Below, piece after piece: positions 35,101 through 48,200 of a DNA stretch of 64,000 nucleotides. Both the position numbers and the translations under genes were made by a program. The stretch comes from Agelas oroides (lineage: Eukaryota > Porifera > Demospongiae > Agelasida > Agelasidae). The notes below the pieces were generated by a model that was not told the origin of the DNA, did no database searches, and saw only the letters and a list, made by a program, of their open reading frames with translations. The number at the start of each line of letters is the position of its first letter. The first letter of the stretch is position 1. The DNA is taken from NCBI GenBank assembly GCA_949130485.1, contig OX422202.1:5879293-5943292 (forward strand). The letters are read 5' to 3'.

Positions 35101-38100
35101 TCACAGTCCCCTGAACATTGGGAAAATGTGAGTATAACAAGCATGCAATGAATCAATGGTATGGTATGTTTACCAGCTCATGGTACACTAACTAATCAAC
35201 CATGGGGGAGGAAGTAGAGTAGTACAGCATGGTATGTTTACCAGCTCATGGTACACTAACTCAACATCTCTATGCCTCAGGTGTCCTTCACATTCTCTGC
35301 AAACAAGGCTCTCATTGCATCAGCAGTGTTCATGACAGGTCTGGACCTCTGCTCCTGGTTACAGTTTGGAAACCCCCATTTTGATCCAGCAAGAGTGTTC
35401 CGATGGGGGGTTGTTCATTTCAAGTAATAATTTAAATCATAGACTTTATACAGCCTCTTCTAGGAAATCAGAACTGCATGAAGATGCTTTATAAGCTATG
35501 CATTTACTGATCTGAAATTATACTTACAGTGATGACAATGAGAACACAGCTCATGAACCAGATGCCTTCAACCCAGAGTGGTACATACAGACTCCTGCAC
35601 AGAGGATCAATGTTACCACTGATATTGTAAGCCAAGAGCACTTGCTATATGCTCCCATAAAATTATAATATTTCAGGCATACGTATATATACCCTCCTTC
35701 AGCTATCAGCCTATCCTGGGGAACAGTTTCAATTAGGAGTGAAGGCATTTGATGAACTGGACAGGCCCACTGCTACAATATTCAGACTGGAAGAAGTGGA
35801 TGTGAGTATGTGTCTTCAAGAGAAAGTTCAACATTAAGAGTATACTGATGTGTGTATATATCCTGTTCATAATCCAGGAAGAAGCACACCACAGATTCAA
35901 CCCATCAGTATTTACCCATCACCAAATCAAGGACTTCAGTCTCAATGCCTCATTCTACACACTTGCTGAGTATTCAAGAGAAGCGGAAGAGATGTTTGTG
36001 GAATCACTGCTTGTAGAGGTGCGTGTGTCAAATGGATAAGGCCAGCCACCTGACTGCATTTTGTGTATGAGATGGCAGTCCCCATCTCCCAGTCACCCCA
36101 GTGCAGCTGATGAGGCCTGGTATTGGCCGAAATGCATCCTGCACAGTGGGTGACTTTGCATAACATCTAGGCCTTCCATATTTTCTACTCAGGGAGAGGT
36201 GGTTCGTTGATTGTTCAGGCATTACCACATGAATTTGTTATGGAAATGAAATTAAGTAGTCTCTGTATAGCCTCTGTAATGAGCAAAATGTCAGCCTTAT
36301 TCACAGCTCCCACCCAGGTTTTCCATACTGGGAGACTGGGTGGAGACCTGTGAATGGCATTAATACAATGTAATTTTTCCTGCTGGCTGCATGAATGCAA
36401 AATTTACTCTAATAGGAGTCAAGCCGGGACTACTTTACTGTGGTATCTACTAGCTGTCCTCCTGGCTATGTACTGTCTGCTGCACCACTGCAAGGCACCA
36501 AATATACCACCTGTGAGTGTGACAACAATGACCACAGCATCCTAGAATGCAATGGACGCAGTATAATCCTCAAAGTGAGTTATATACCTCTGTTTGGTAG
36601 CTACACATGTATAGATACATTCCTTTCATTTACTCAGGAAGGTTTGTGGGGCGCACAGAACATGTCCCAACAGCTTGTTACCTACCCGTGTCCACCCCAG
36701 TACTGTCAGTGTGCACTTGGGGTCCAGGGAAGAACTGCAACATGCAGGTTCACCTTTGATAGCCTGGACAGTGACAGCCAGTGTAACTGTGACAGGAAAG
36801 GTGAGCTTGGGAAAATGTATGTTGCATGCAGTGGTTGCTAACTACATATATACTTACAAATCATTAGTCTTCATTTTTATGTGACTGACTATATAGGTGG
36901 CTGCATGTGTACGTATATGTGTGGCCAGTCGTCACACAACCTAAGAGCTGAACAAACATCTGTTCTTGATTGCTGAATGTTACTGCTGTCACATCATCAC
37001 TACAATATGATTCTGCAGGTGTACTGTGTGGAGACTGTAGGAATGGTTATGGAGTGAGTGTGTTGCTGAACAAGTGTGTCACATGTCATGATGCGTCAGG
37101 GTTACTTATTGCTGTGCTAAGTGAGTCACAGAATTAAAATAGCATGCAGCACAGATGTTTCATGGCTGAACTTGCAGTCACCGAAGATACAGCATAGATG
37201 TTTCATGGCTAAATAATAACCTTTGCCTTACAGTTCTCATAGATGCTCTGGTACTGACTGGCTTGATGTTGCTGGTAAAAGTGTTTCCTACTTGGCTATA
37301 CCCATGTTTGTTCTACTTACAGGTGAGCCGGCTCTCTGATAAGCAATTTGTTTTTCAATGTATGATAGTAATGAGTCTGTTCTATGGTGTCATTCTTTAG
37401 GATATTCCATATCTCTCAGAGCAATTCCCACTCACATTTGAGAAGGTCCATCCCTGTGTGAGTTGTTATTTACCCACTTTTACTGAACTGATTTCCCTCA
37501 AAGTACACTTAGCCAATCACATGCTCTTGTAATCCATCTTTAAACATCGTTCTCTTATAGGCCTACTACATGAGCAGTGGTCTCAGTTTCTATTACATCT
37601 ATGACTTCTGTCTCTACCACGGAATGAGTGCCCCCATCTCCTACCTCCTGAGGTACCTGCCCCTCAGTGTGGCACTGGTCACCTGCTCCACTGTGCTGGT
37701 GATAAGGTATGTGGCACTAGACTTAGAAGTTAGTTAATTTTGTATTATACAGGTCTGCAGTATTTGCTACTCTTGACCCTGAACATTTCTTACAGGTATA
37801 TCTACAAGAAGCCTCGTGATCCATGGTATGGTTTGTGGTGGATAGTGATGCTCATGTACACTCATGCGGTACATACATCCATGTCCATACTCAACTGTCC
37901 AATCCTACCTGGAAGATCAGGGGACTATGTGCCTGTGAGTCATGATTGTGCACTTGATTTGATGCAGTCATAAACTTTTATGCAGTTGTTGCTGCAGCGA
38001 TAGCAAACAGGATCTGGTTTTTAGTGCATTTTTCACATAGGACTCTTAAGGAAGACATTCATCATTGTACTAGCTATGCCTCAAAGATGACATTTGTAAA

Positions 38101-39742
38101 ACACACCTACAATAAGTCAAAACCTGTGTATACCTGCTTTAGTTATACATTCTCCCCCTGTGCAAATACAACAACATCATGCATAGCGCTGGTACATCAA
38201 TGGCAATATCAGCTGCTTCACTGGCGGCCATGCTCCCCTTGGGCTCCTTGCTATCATTGTACTGACCTTCTGTCTGTCCATCATTCCTGTCACCCTCATC
38301 TACTCAATGGGGTGGCTACAGGTGGGCTCACTGACATCAATTTGTGAATCATCAACACTCATAGTTTACACCCAATCTGCCATGACTTTATACAGAACCC
38401 TAGTTGGCTGAGGCACATTGCAGAGGTTGTGCAGAAAGGGTTTAAGGAACAGTACAGATGGTGGGCCACAGTGGAACTAGGAAGAAGAATGCTACTGCTG
38501 CTGGTTATTGTGCCATTTCCTAGAAATGAGGTGAGTAATTATTTATCGTTACATGTCACATACAGCTTTAATAATCATCACTATCAACTCTGTGTATACT
38601 AGCTTGGTAGTGTGTCTCTTACCTTTTACTACAATTTTATTTAAAAATTTGGATGATTTTCTCTCTCCAGTATCCGGCGATATTTATCCTCTTGGTGATA
38701 ATGGCTGTGTTTGGGTTCCTGCAACCATATGAGAACATGTATTGTAATATTCTTGAGTCTCTCCTCTCCCTGGGTGTCCTTGTGCTGCTGCTGATGAGAA
38801 ACACAGCGCAGATTTCAGACGAGCTACAAGTGCTGCCACTACAAACCTCAAACATGACCACAGTGGGCACATGCAGGAGAGAAGTGGAAGGAATCACAAG
38901 ATTCAGTTGGTTGCTCTTCCCATTGTACTACTTCCCACTCATTGTGTTTCTGGTAGCAGGGGCCACTTGGGTGACATTTAGTGTAAGGTAAGTGCAATAA
39001 GTGTTGTATATCTAGTATAAAATCATCTCTCATATTGATACAATATTTCTTTAGTTCAAGATCTAAATGGATCCCGTGTAAGTGGCATTCATTTCAAACT
39101 TCGGTTGTTCCATAGTGAAATCACTTTTTGGGGGTTTCACAGGCAAGTACACACTATAAAACAAAATTGTAACTTTAGCAAATTATTTGGTTACTACAAT
39201 TGCGTGACTGTCCTTCCTACGCTAATTCAAAGAATGTGGTGCTTGTAAATCATTTTGTGGGAGACTAGTAAAAATTACTCAAGTGTCAGCTCCTTTCCAC
39301 CCTTGCATTCATAAAATTTTCGGATAGTCACGTAATTGTAATAACCAAATACTTTGCTTGCATAACAACTTTGTTTTTGCAGTGATATAGATATACTTTT
39401 GTCATGTGAGCCCCTCAGGCTATAGGAAGGCTGCTATAGAACTTATTGGCAAGCCAATGATAATTATAATGATAGACATACATGTTTATGTCTTCAATTC
39501 TCATATAAATTTTCTTTCACTGTCAATTCCAAAGTATCAATACATCATTGCCCCTTAACAGGCACTATGTCCTAAAGAAACACCGGAGCCGCACAGTTAC
39601 AAAACCCCAGCAAGATGATGTTGGACGAATCCAGCGAGCACCAACCACCACAGACCTTGACCTGGAAGCACTGGAGGAAGAAGAGAATCCTGACAACTCT
39701 GGTCTTGACAACAGTGTTGCTGTTACATCAGATTCCTTCTAA
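32152..39742 (+). CDS. Gene A: beta-helix (Pmp-like) ectodomain + multi-pass membrane protein, 21 exons, about 1256 aa
   Basis: Exons: 32152-32678, 32945-33543, 33925-34084, 34277-34385, 34531-34682, 35004-35127, 35281-35423, 35530-35626, 35703-35801, 35878-36018, 36419-36574, 36638-36800, 37019-37120, 37234-37322, 37401-37457, 37561-37706, 37796-37934, 38187-38321, 38396-38530, 38671-38987, 39562-39742. The sum is 3771 nt, in frame. The start was chosen by alignment with gene B; it gives a signal peptide (LWGCSLFILCYLNGTTAAP). Residues about 60-550 carry beta-helix features: CTFEHN, CTFRNN, FEENFAHSYGGG, FTGNTAEEFGAA, NDGSGG. Then come LSAYPGEQ, a Cys-rich part (SCPPGYVL; TTCECDN; GVLCGDCRNGYGVS), about 7-8 hydrophobic segments, and an acidic tail. 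Likely surface sensor or receptor; ligand unknown. Introns are short; intron 20 contains a MITE. Confidence 0.85.
39152..39384. mobile_element. MITE, CACTGCAAAA family, in intron 20 of gene A
   Basis: CACTATAAAACAAAATTGTA at the left is the imperfect inverted repeat of the right end (CAACTTTGTTTTTGCAGTG). Homology continues inward through TATTTGGTTACTACAATTGC. The end sequence is shared with the elements at 29128-29513 and 40640-40745. Absent from the same intron of gene B. Confidence 0.7.
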
Positions 39743-41396
39743 CAAACCATTGTATATAAAACTGGGTGGATATAATCAAACTGTTATGTGTATCTAGGCA
39801 TGTGTAATAGTTGTACTGTGTAATCTTTAGCACAATAATTATTATGAGAGGTCACAGTAACTGTGGGTAATTTCGAAAGGGATGGAGGTTAATTGTGGAA
39901 CCCTATGCAGTGTGCATGCCATAAATCACTTGACTGCTTGGCTGCATGTTGACCAAACAAACCTTACAGTGCACTTACACTCCAACTATCTTTGCATGAA
40001 AAGCATCCAAGTTATGGCAATTAAGGTATTTATCTCCAAGTACCAGTGTGATATTTAGGCATGGTACATATACTACAATCACACACTTGAGGCTCCAAGA
40101 AATGGGCAATCTTCCAGTAGTACCAGTAGTATTATTCTTTCACTTTGTACCAACTACATGTAAGCTCTGCGTCACTGCACGAATAAACTCAAAAATTCAT
40201 GTGACGCTTTGACTGTTGTGCTAGCACTGAGACAGTACAGCTAGGGCTCTATAGTGCTGGCAGTAGCTTTCTTAGTGAGGACCAGGGAGAATTGGCCTAC
40301 CAATTGCGAAAACAATTTTTTTGTTTCTCTGTGCTGCAGTTGTGATCTTCAAAGCAAAATTAACCGTGCTGCTATATACACCCACTCAACCATGCACTAA
40401 TTGCCATATACACAGCCCTGACTCAGCAACATACTCCCTGATGAGGTCACAACTGCAGGGAGTATATAGCTGACTCAGGGGTGTATATGCCATAAATGCC
40501 CCCATGCAGTGCCTTTGATCCACCCACCCACTATAGTATATGTGCATTGTACATACACTGAGAACTCCAATCAGCAACTACATGATTGTAGTCTGTATCA
40601 TTTGTCCATCATGCAGTCTGCTGGAGTTCTCACTGCACGGATTCCTTTCCAGCACTGCATTCATAAAGTTTGTGTAGTAATTAAGGCTAGTCACATTTGT
40701 AATCACCAAATACTTTGCTAAAATAACAACTTTGTTTTTGCAGTCTATACAGACCTGAAAGCACTAATAGCTCACTTTTCAAGCCACCCCCTTGCATGGC
40801 TGTTTATTACGATGCGTGTGAATGTACATGATTACAGCTTTCATTAACTCATGCAACAAACTTCAGTATGGAACAGTGCTCACAATACAGTTTGGGTCCA
40901 AGCTTATCACCACAAAGGGTTACTAACTTGGCTGTTACCCATCATTCAGTTTCCTTGTGTGTATAGTGTATAGCTCATTCATAGTACACAAGAGCACATA
41001 CAAGAGCTATAGTGACGTAACTCCGGCGGAACGGAGAACTTTCCATATAAGTCATTCGACCCCGCATCTGTACTCCGCCTACGAACTTACATCAGCAATT
41101 GCGGCCAATATAAGTATCTGAAGGGGCATTCCAACGTCGACTAAATACTACCGTGGAGCGGTCAGTGTTCAAGAAGAAAGCGCACAGGGTAAGTGCTTTA
41201 TCGGACACTTCTAGTTAATGCGAGATCGCAGTGTTTCATTTCATGCCTTCCGATACGCAGTCTAGTTCAAGTGGCTGTTATTTGTGTTTCTCTTTAACTT
41301 TTACGCCGCTTGTTAGTCAACCATACTATTTAATACTGAGCTGTATGAAATGTGTTTTTGATGATATGGTTGGAACCATAGCTGTATAGGTACGAC
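39743..41396. other. Intergenic region between genes A and B
   Basis: AATAAA at 40182-40187 is a possible poly(A) signal for gene A. The region holds a hairpin (40404-40489) and a half-copy of the CACTGCAAAA MITE family (about 40640-40745, ending CAACTTTGTTTTTGCAGT). A CpG-richer stretch at about 41015-41165 could be promoter-like. No exon could be supported. Confidence 0.45.
40404..40489. repeat. 86-bp foldback repeat
   Basis: CATATACACAGCCCTGACTC at the left pairs with CTGACTCAGGGGTGTATATG at the right, with ATACTCCCTG/CAGGGAGTAT as inner arms. Partial homology continues outward (CATGCACT / AGTGCCTTTG region), so it may be the core of a larger MITE. Confidence 0.6.
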
Positions 41397-41546
41397 GAGC
41401 TCATGCTTTACAAAGCACGTGCAGTGGTATGGAACTTGTCGTTGGTGAACCAGGTTAGCCAGTTGCATAATAAATGGCCGTGATGGCTTGAAATATTGAA
41501 AGTATGTCTATCATACCACTGCACGTGCTTTGTAAAGCATGAGTTC
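41397..41546. repeat. 35-bp near-perfect inverted repeat, about 80-bp spacer
   Basis: The left arm (41397-41431, containing CATGCTTTACAAAGCACGTG) matches the complement of the right arm (41512-41546) at 34 of 35 positions. The arms contain CACGTG. A poly-G run follows at about 41612-41630. Located roughly 750-900 bp upstream of gene B. Confidence 0.75.
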
Positions 41547-42289
41547 AAGCTCAATAACCACTAATGATTTGTTTGTGTTTATTATTCAGTAAGCCAGGCC
41601 ACCAAAAGAGTGGGGGGGGGGGGGGGGGGGAGGTGTTAAGGCCATCATTTGCTATGGTTAAAGCCCTTGTGTGCATGCTCAATGATCCATAAGGTGAATA
41701 CTCATGTACAAGACATGAATACTCTTGTACCTGAGTTCAACCATGAACATAGCCAGAATTCCATTGTCAGGCACAAACATGCAATTACAAAATGAACATT
41801 ATTGGTAACCTACATCACTGTAACTTGAGCAGACAAAGGGGTATTGATTTCACATTAACAAGTATTGGGTGTCTTGCTGAAGATCAGTAGAGGAGAAGTC
41901 ACCTGACAAATAGAAAATGGTTATCTGCTACAACATTGTTTGTATACTCTAAGCATTTGTTTGTTTCTCTATGTACATAGATATTTTATGCATTCTGCTT
42001 GTGTACCAATCCTATGTATATCACTTAAGGCTGCAAAGCATGCTCATTATGGGTTTTGTGTACTTGTGCCAAGTTTTATATACTCCCATGTGTGTAATGG
42101 GGACAAGTCTGTACAACAGGTGTCCTGCATGGGTTGTATACATGAACCACAAGCAGATAAACAAAGCCCTTCAACCGGTTTTGGATAAATTTAGTCTGTG
42201 CCACAGCATGCCTTGGCAAAATTCCAGTGATCTAAAACCGCATGTTTAAAAACTGACAGATGAATACAATTTATTTCTTTTTGTAGAGC

Positions 42290-45200
42290 ATGACCAACTA
42301 CAAGGAAGGAGCATCCCCACATCCACCTTCACGCTGGTGTATCTTATTCATTTTGTGCTCCCTTAGTGTGGCAAGTGTGGCGGCTTTGGACAGACACTGT
42401 AAGAATGTGATTGAAGTGAACAGGGAAACAGGAATGGATTGCAGTACCATCACCGCTCACAGCTTGGTGAACAAAACATGCAATGACCTGCAAGATGTAC
42501 TAATACGCTTTTCTGGAAACCAAATATCTTTTTTGAATGGAGAGTGCATTGAAGTTGTTGTGTATTCAGGCACGTACTGGATTACAGAATTCATCACCAT
42601 TCAACAAAATGTGGTGCTTCATGGAACACAGAATGTTACAGTAACATTCAGCCTGAGTGACACATTGTATCCCACAAACACCTTGGATCCGTACTACATG
42701 CTCACATTTGCTGACAGTGATTACAGTAGAATCAGTGGAATCGACTTTCACACAAGCCCGGGGATTATTGCCTTCCAGAATATGACACATGTGGCTGTAG
42801 AAAATTGTTCTTTCAGGTATATTTGCATCTATACAGTAAAAATAGGTCTTAATGGCGTGAATACGTATCATATATATACTACAGTGGATGTAAGCAGTAG
42901 TCAACATAATGCACTGTTTATGTAGCAAGTGACCAGGATCTTTCTTTTGTGCTTGCAGATATTTCACCCAAGGTGCACTTGACATTTACAACTGTCAAAC
43001 AGTCCTGATCACCGACTGTACCTTTGAACACAATGGACCAGTGTCAGTGATCAAGTCTGAGCAGTACAGGGGACATGCTGGAGGGCTCTCTGTTGGTTAT
43101 CATCAAGAAGGAATGCTTTCATCACGACCACAACTCAGAGTGGAAAGGTGCACCTTTCGCAACAATACTAGCGATCCCCTGGCAAATATTCAACAGAGCA
43201 CAACTCAGTTATTGCAACAATTTGCTTTTACAGGAAGGGGAGGAGGATGTGCTATACTTGTAAACCCATCCTTTCCCTCAAATGTAACACTAGAGAACTG
43301 TTTGTTTGAAGAAAACTTTGCTCGGACATTTGGCGGGGGATTGTATGTTGGATTTGACGGAGAATTAGACCACAGAGTGGTGTTGAACAGGATACAGCTT
43401 GTGCGAAACAAGTGTTCATCTGCTGCTGGATTGGCAGTTGGTTTTTTTGCTGGGTCGAATCCAATAGAGAACGTTAGCTCACTGTTTGTGTACAATTCTG
43501 AATTTATTGAGAATCAAGCAGGATTCGGAGGTGGAACAGGATTGTTTCCAGCTGGTAAGTAGCTGCATGACATTATGAGTGCCCTGAAGCAGTACAAAGA
43601 AGCAGTGCAAAGAAGCATCCAACTTACTGTTATCAACTTTGGAGCCTTGCCTTGTAAGGAAGCAGTATAATTATGAAGCTCACCGCAGGCTTCAGAATCC
43701 ATATACTGCATGGTATGTAGTGGTAACTGAACTCTGTGTACACACATGACAAACTCATACAAGGAGACTTCTTGCCATGGTGGTTTATAACCTCCTGAAT
43801 GATAGCTAGCTTGTATCAGCATTATGCTGCCAGATCTGTGATTGCTTTTCTTTTCCTGCGCAGAACTGGGACCAGATGGTCATCTGAGTAACTTTGCTCA
43901 CTTTGACAACTGTACCTTCACTGGAAACACTGCAGAAGTTTCAGGGGCTGCCATTGGATTCACATCTGACCTCATACATGTGTTTCAAAATGTAGAAAAC
44001 ACCCAAGCCTTTGAGATAGAAAGCTGGTAAGCAACATCACATACACAATGAACCAACATTGACATTTGTATCAGCCGCATGGCAACTAGGTATCACATGT
44101 CATAATTTACTATTTGAAGGCAGTGACTAAGAAAGGGTAATGAGGTGGCATGGATTGGTACCATAAATAAAGGTCTTGTTCAACCACAGGCCAATTATGA
44201 AAGTAGTGCTAGATGGCAAAATTGCCATGTGACTAGTTCACTTTACAGTTATGTAAACTGTTAAGTACTTAGCTATATAAGTAAACCATTTCTGTCTTGC
44301 CCTGTGAGCATCTTGGCAGTGTGTTTTTGGCCCTCAATAAACCCTTCACATAATATAGTGCTTTTTTACAGAGTAATTAATGGAGAGGAAGGAGGATTGA
44401 GATCCAGCCTTATCTTAAACCTAGGTCTTTTGAATGCCACAGTCAAATGCTCTTACCATTGAGCCATTGGAACTATATACATCCATGCGGTTTGATTGTC
44501 AAGCAGGATCATTTTTTAAAGGCCCAGGGGAGGGTGGGGGATGGGGAGGATTTACTTCTGGATGATGAGTACCAAAGTAGTTTGAACTGGTATCAGAAGC
44601 TATGTACTTTGCATGGGAAAATGGGAGAAGCCCTATAGTAAGAATTGATCTTTAGGAATCGCTAAGGCCTTAGTCTCAGATTGGGGATTCAACCCTATCC
44701 ATGCCCAATATTAATCTGTTTATGCTATCCACAATCAAAGTAGGTGATTGTGAGGTGCAATTTTGACATATATTATGTAATCCAGAGTTACCTATCTCTC
44801 ATAGACTACCGTATAGCGGGAAACTTTCGAGGGAGAAAACTTTCGCAAAATGGCGAAAAATAGATTTTCGCGGAGAAAAGTTTCTCCCGTACCAAGGACG
44901 CCACGCCCCCAAATTTTGCGGAGAAAACTTTCGCGAATAGCCACAAAACCGCGAAATTCGCGAAAGTTTTCTCCCTCGAAAGTTTCCTGCTATACGGTAG
45001 TCTGTGTAAATATGAAATAACTCAATGCATGCCTTTTTTCTACCAGTTTACAGTGTGAAGTATGTCAAACACAGTTGATCATTTTATTACACCCTCTTTC
45101 AGTAAGTTTATCAGCAATGATGGAGAAATGGGTGGAGCAGTAAGTACAGCATATGTTCCTCTCAGCTTCAGTGGATTCAACACATTTAAGGCAAACAGAG

Positions 45201-48200
45201 GACGTTCTTTTATGGTAGGTGATATATATATACAATAAATTAAGTATCAGTATCCCATGTGTATGATCCTTGATTTGTACAGCTGTTGAGTTTCTTTTTT
45301 TTTCTTTGCATTTCAAATCATGTAAGTCACTGGCCTCCCGTATTGAGGTGCATGGAACTATGGAGTTTATAGACAACGATGGAACAGGAGTAGGAGGAGG
45401 AGCATTGTATCTTGAGTCTACAGCGTACCTGAAACTCTTTCAAGGAGCTAACCTGACCTTTGTTGGGAACACAGGAGTGTGAGTAATGAACTATGTGTGT
45501 ATAGTAAATAGCTACCACATAGTACGAGTGACTTTTCTCAGGAGTCATACGGCTTACATAGCCTTGTCATTCTGTTGTTACCTAATATGCATAGATAGTG
45601 ATCATATTTAGATATATATATATGTACAATAAATAGATGCAGCAATGCCCTCTCCAGGGAAGTAATATGGCCTCAGATTGGTCAAAAAATATTTTATACC
45701 TGAAACTCTTTCAAGGAGCTAACCTGACCTTTGTTGGGAACACAGGAGTGTGAGTAATGAACTATGTGTGTAGTAAATAGCCACCACATAGTACGAGTGA
45801 CTTTTCTCAGGAGTCATACGGCTTACATAGCCTTGTCATTCTGTTGTTACCTAATATGCATAGATAGTGATCATATTTAGATATATATATATGTACAATA
45901 AATAGATGCAGCAATGCCCTCTCCAGGGAAGTAATATGGCCTCAGATTGGTCAAAAATATTTTATGTGTACAAAATTTTGTATCTACTTGAGTTTATTCA
46001 TTTTATTTCCTCTGTTAACTTCCTCTGCTACAGTAGGGGAGCTGCAATTGTGGTGGATAGTCATTATGTGCCAGATGTGTACTCTAGACTACAGTTCAAT
46101 CCTCTGTGCTTCCTCCAGTATGAGAATCGATCACAGTCCCCTAAGCAATGGGAGAATGTGAGTAGTTAGTATATGTATACCGGTACTTTGTTATAATATA
46201 TGGATTTGATGGCAAGCCAGAAATTCTGTATTTTGTCGACCCTAGCATTGAATTGGAAAGTAGCATAAAAATTTCCACAAATTTACTGTATAACTGGAAC
46301 AATTCCCTATTATTTTTTCACTGGTTAAGTTTAAATTCAAATACATTCTCTTCCCTCATTCACATACATGGAGCTACCGTCTAGCTAGAAAATCTGCTGG
46401 CCAACTGTTGTTCTTCTTCCAGACTGGTATAGATTGCCTCTCAACTCCCCCAAACCTTCAAATTCAGGCACCAAAACTCTGCAGCAAATGTCCCCACTCT
46501 GCAACAGCCCACATCCTGTTCAAGATGCTAGAGGATCTCACCCAGTGCTAGTACACTTCAATTATGGAGAACCTTCCCCTTCTTCTGCCACTGTTCCTAC
46601 TAATGCCAGCACAAAGAATAGCTGTACTTTTGCTAACAAGTTATAGTTGTACCATGGCTTCTTAATGGGGGTATGGGGATTGTACCATCTGAGGGTTAAT
46701 GATGTGCTTCCGAGGGCGAAGCCCGAGGAAGGACGTCAATAACCCGAGGATGGTTACAACCCATACCCATTAAGAAGCCATGGTACAGCTGGCTTGTATC
46801 ATAATTGATCTGATTAGTCTGGTGTGAGGCTTCTGCTATGTGAACGGGCTGGACTGTTGCTTAGCAACCTAGTTGTACCATATGAGACAACTAGGATCAC
46901 AGGGGGTAGGTACAAAACCTGGACTCCTTAAAATGTATAAGAATCTAACCTTTGGCACACGACTGGAAGCAATCAAAAACTGGACGGTGGAAAGGCCTGG
47001 AAAGTTCCGAAACATGAGGTTAGTTCATACATAATGCTGTTCAGTCCAAAATCAAGTCCAAAATCGAGTCCATAATCCAGTCCATAGTCCAGTCCAGAGT
47101 CCAGCATATATGGCAGCGTTAAGGCCTAGACAATGCATCGGGAGATAGGAGGCCAAGTAGTCTCGCAAGCCATACCCTTGCGAAGAGTGGGCTTGGAAGA
47201 CTAGAGGCTGAGGTGGTGTATAGTGAGCATATCTGCTCAGGCAAGATGCTCTTACTACTGAGCCACTGGACCCGCGGCAGAGGAGCAGAAGCAAGCCTTG
47301 TAACAGACAGGCAAGAAATTTCAGCTAGTTGTCTAAAGCTTACGTTAGGTATGCAACTCCTTGCCAACAGGCTGGGCTGGAAGGCTGTAAGAACAGAGTG
47401 ATGGCTTAAACCAACCAGCCAGTCTTGCTAATAGCTGCAAACATATCTGTTTTTTACTGTTAGGATAATCTACTCATTGGGCATTCAAAGTCTTCTTTAA
47501 ACAGCAGCTCTAGAACACTATTTAGTGTCCAACCAAGTCCTAAATTGAGTCCATAATCCAGTCCATAGTCCAGTCCAGAGTCCAGTCCAGAGTCCAGTCC
47601 AGAGTCCAGAGTCCAGGTTTTGTACCTACCCGATCACAGGTGCCGCCGTGGTGTACATGGGATTTGTACCCCGTGGCGGCTTCTTTCAACTTCCCACGCA
47701 GTATGATACAAAGTAAATTGTAACTTTTATTACGATTCAGGTGTCCTTCACGTTCTCTGCAAACAAGGCTGTCATTGCATCAGCAGTGTTCATGACAAAC
47801 TTGGACCTCTGTTCCTGGTTACAGTTTGAGAACCGTAACTTTGTCCCAGAAGGAGTGTTCCGGTGGGACTTTGTTCACTTCAGGTATGTCGCCTCATGTG
47901 ATGTGATCAAAAGTAGAGGTGGGGGTGGGGGGGGGGGGGGGGGGGGGGGTGCCTTGAAAACCAATGAATGTTCACGACCTTTGTTGCTAGACTGAACTCA
48001 GAGCTATAGTAGTATATGTGAGTGGTTCAAATAAATATAATAATATTTATAGCATCATGTGTCCATAAAATGGGTATGGCCAACATCCATTGGGTAGTAT
48101 AAGTAACAAGCAATAGCCTGTAAGTCCTTCTATTTCTATTGTAATTAATTGATTTTATGTGTACCAGTACTGCTACATGATGACTCAAGCAAAATTCAAA

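Noticed and set aside
44401..44473. Functional tRNA gene
   Set aside because: A and B boxes are recognisable but the acceptor stem does not pair and the anticodon loop is the wrong size; more likely a SINE head.
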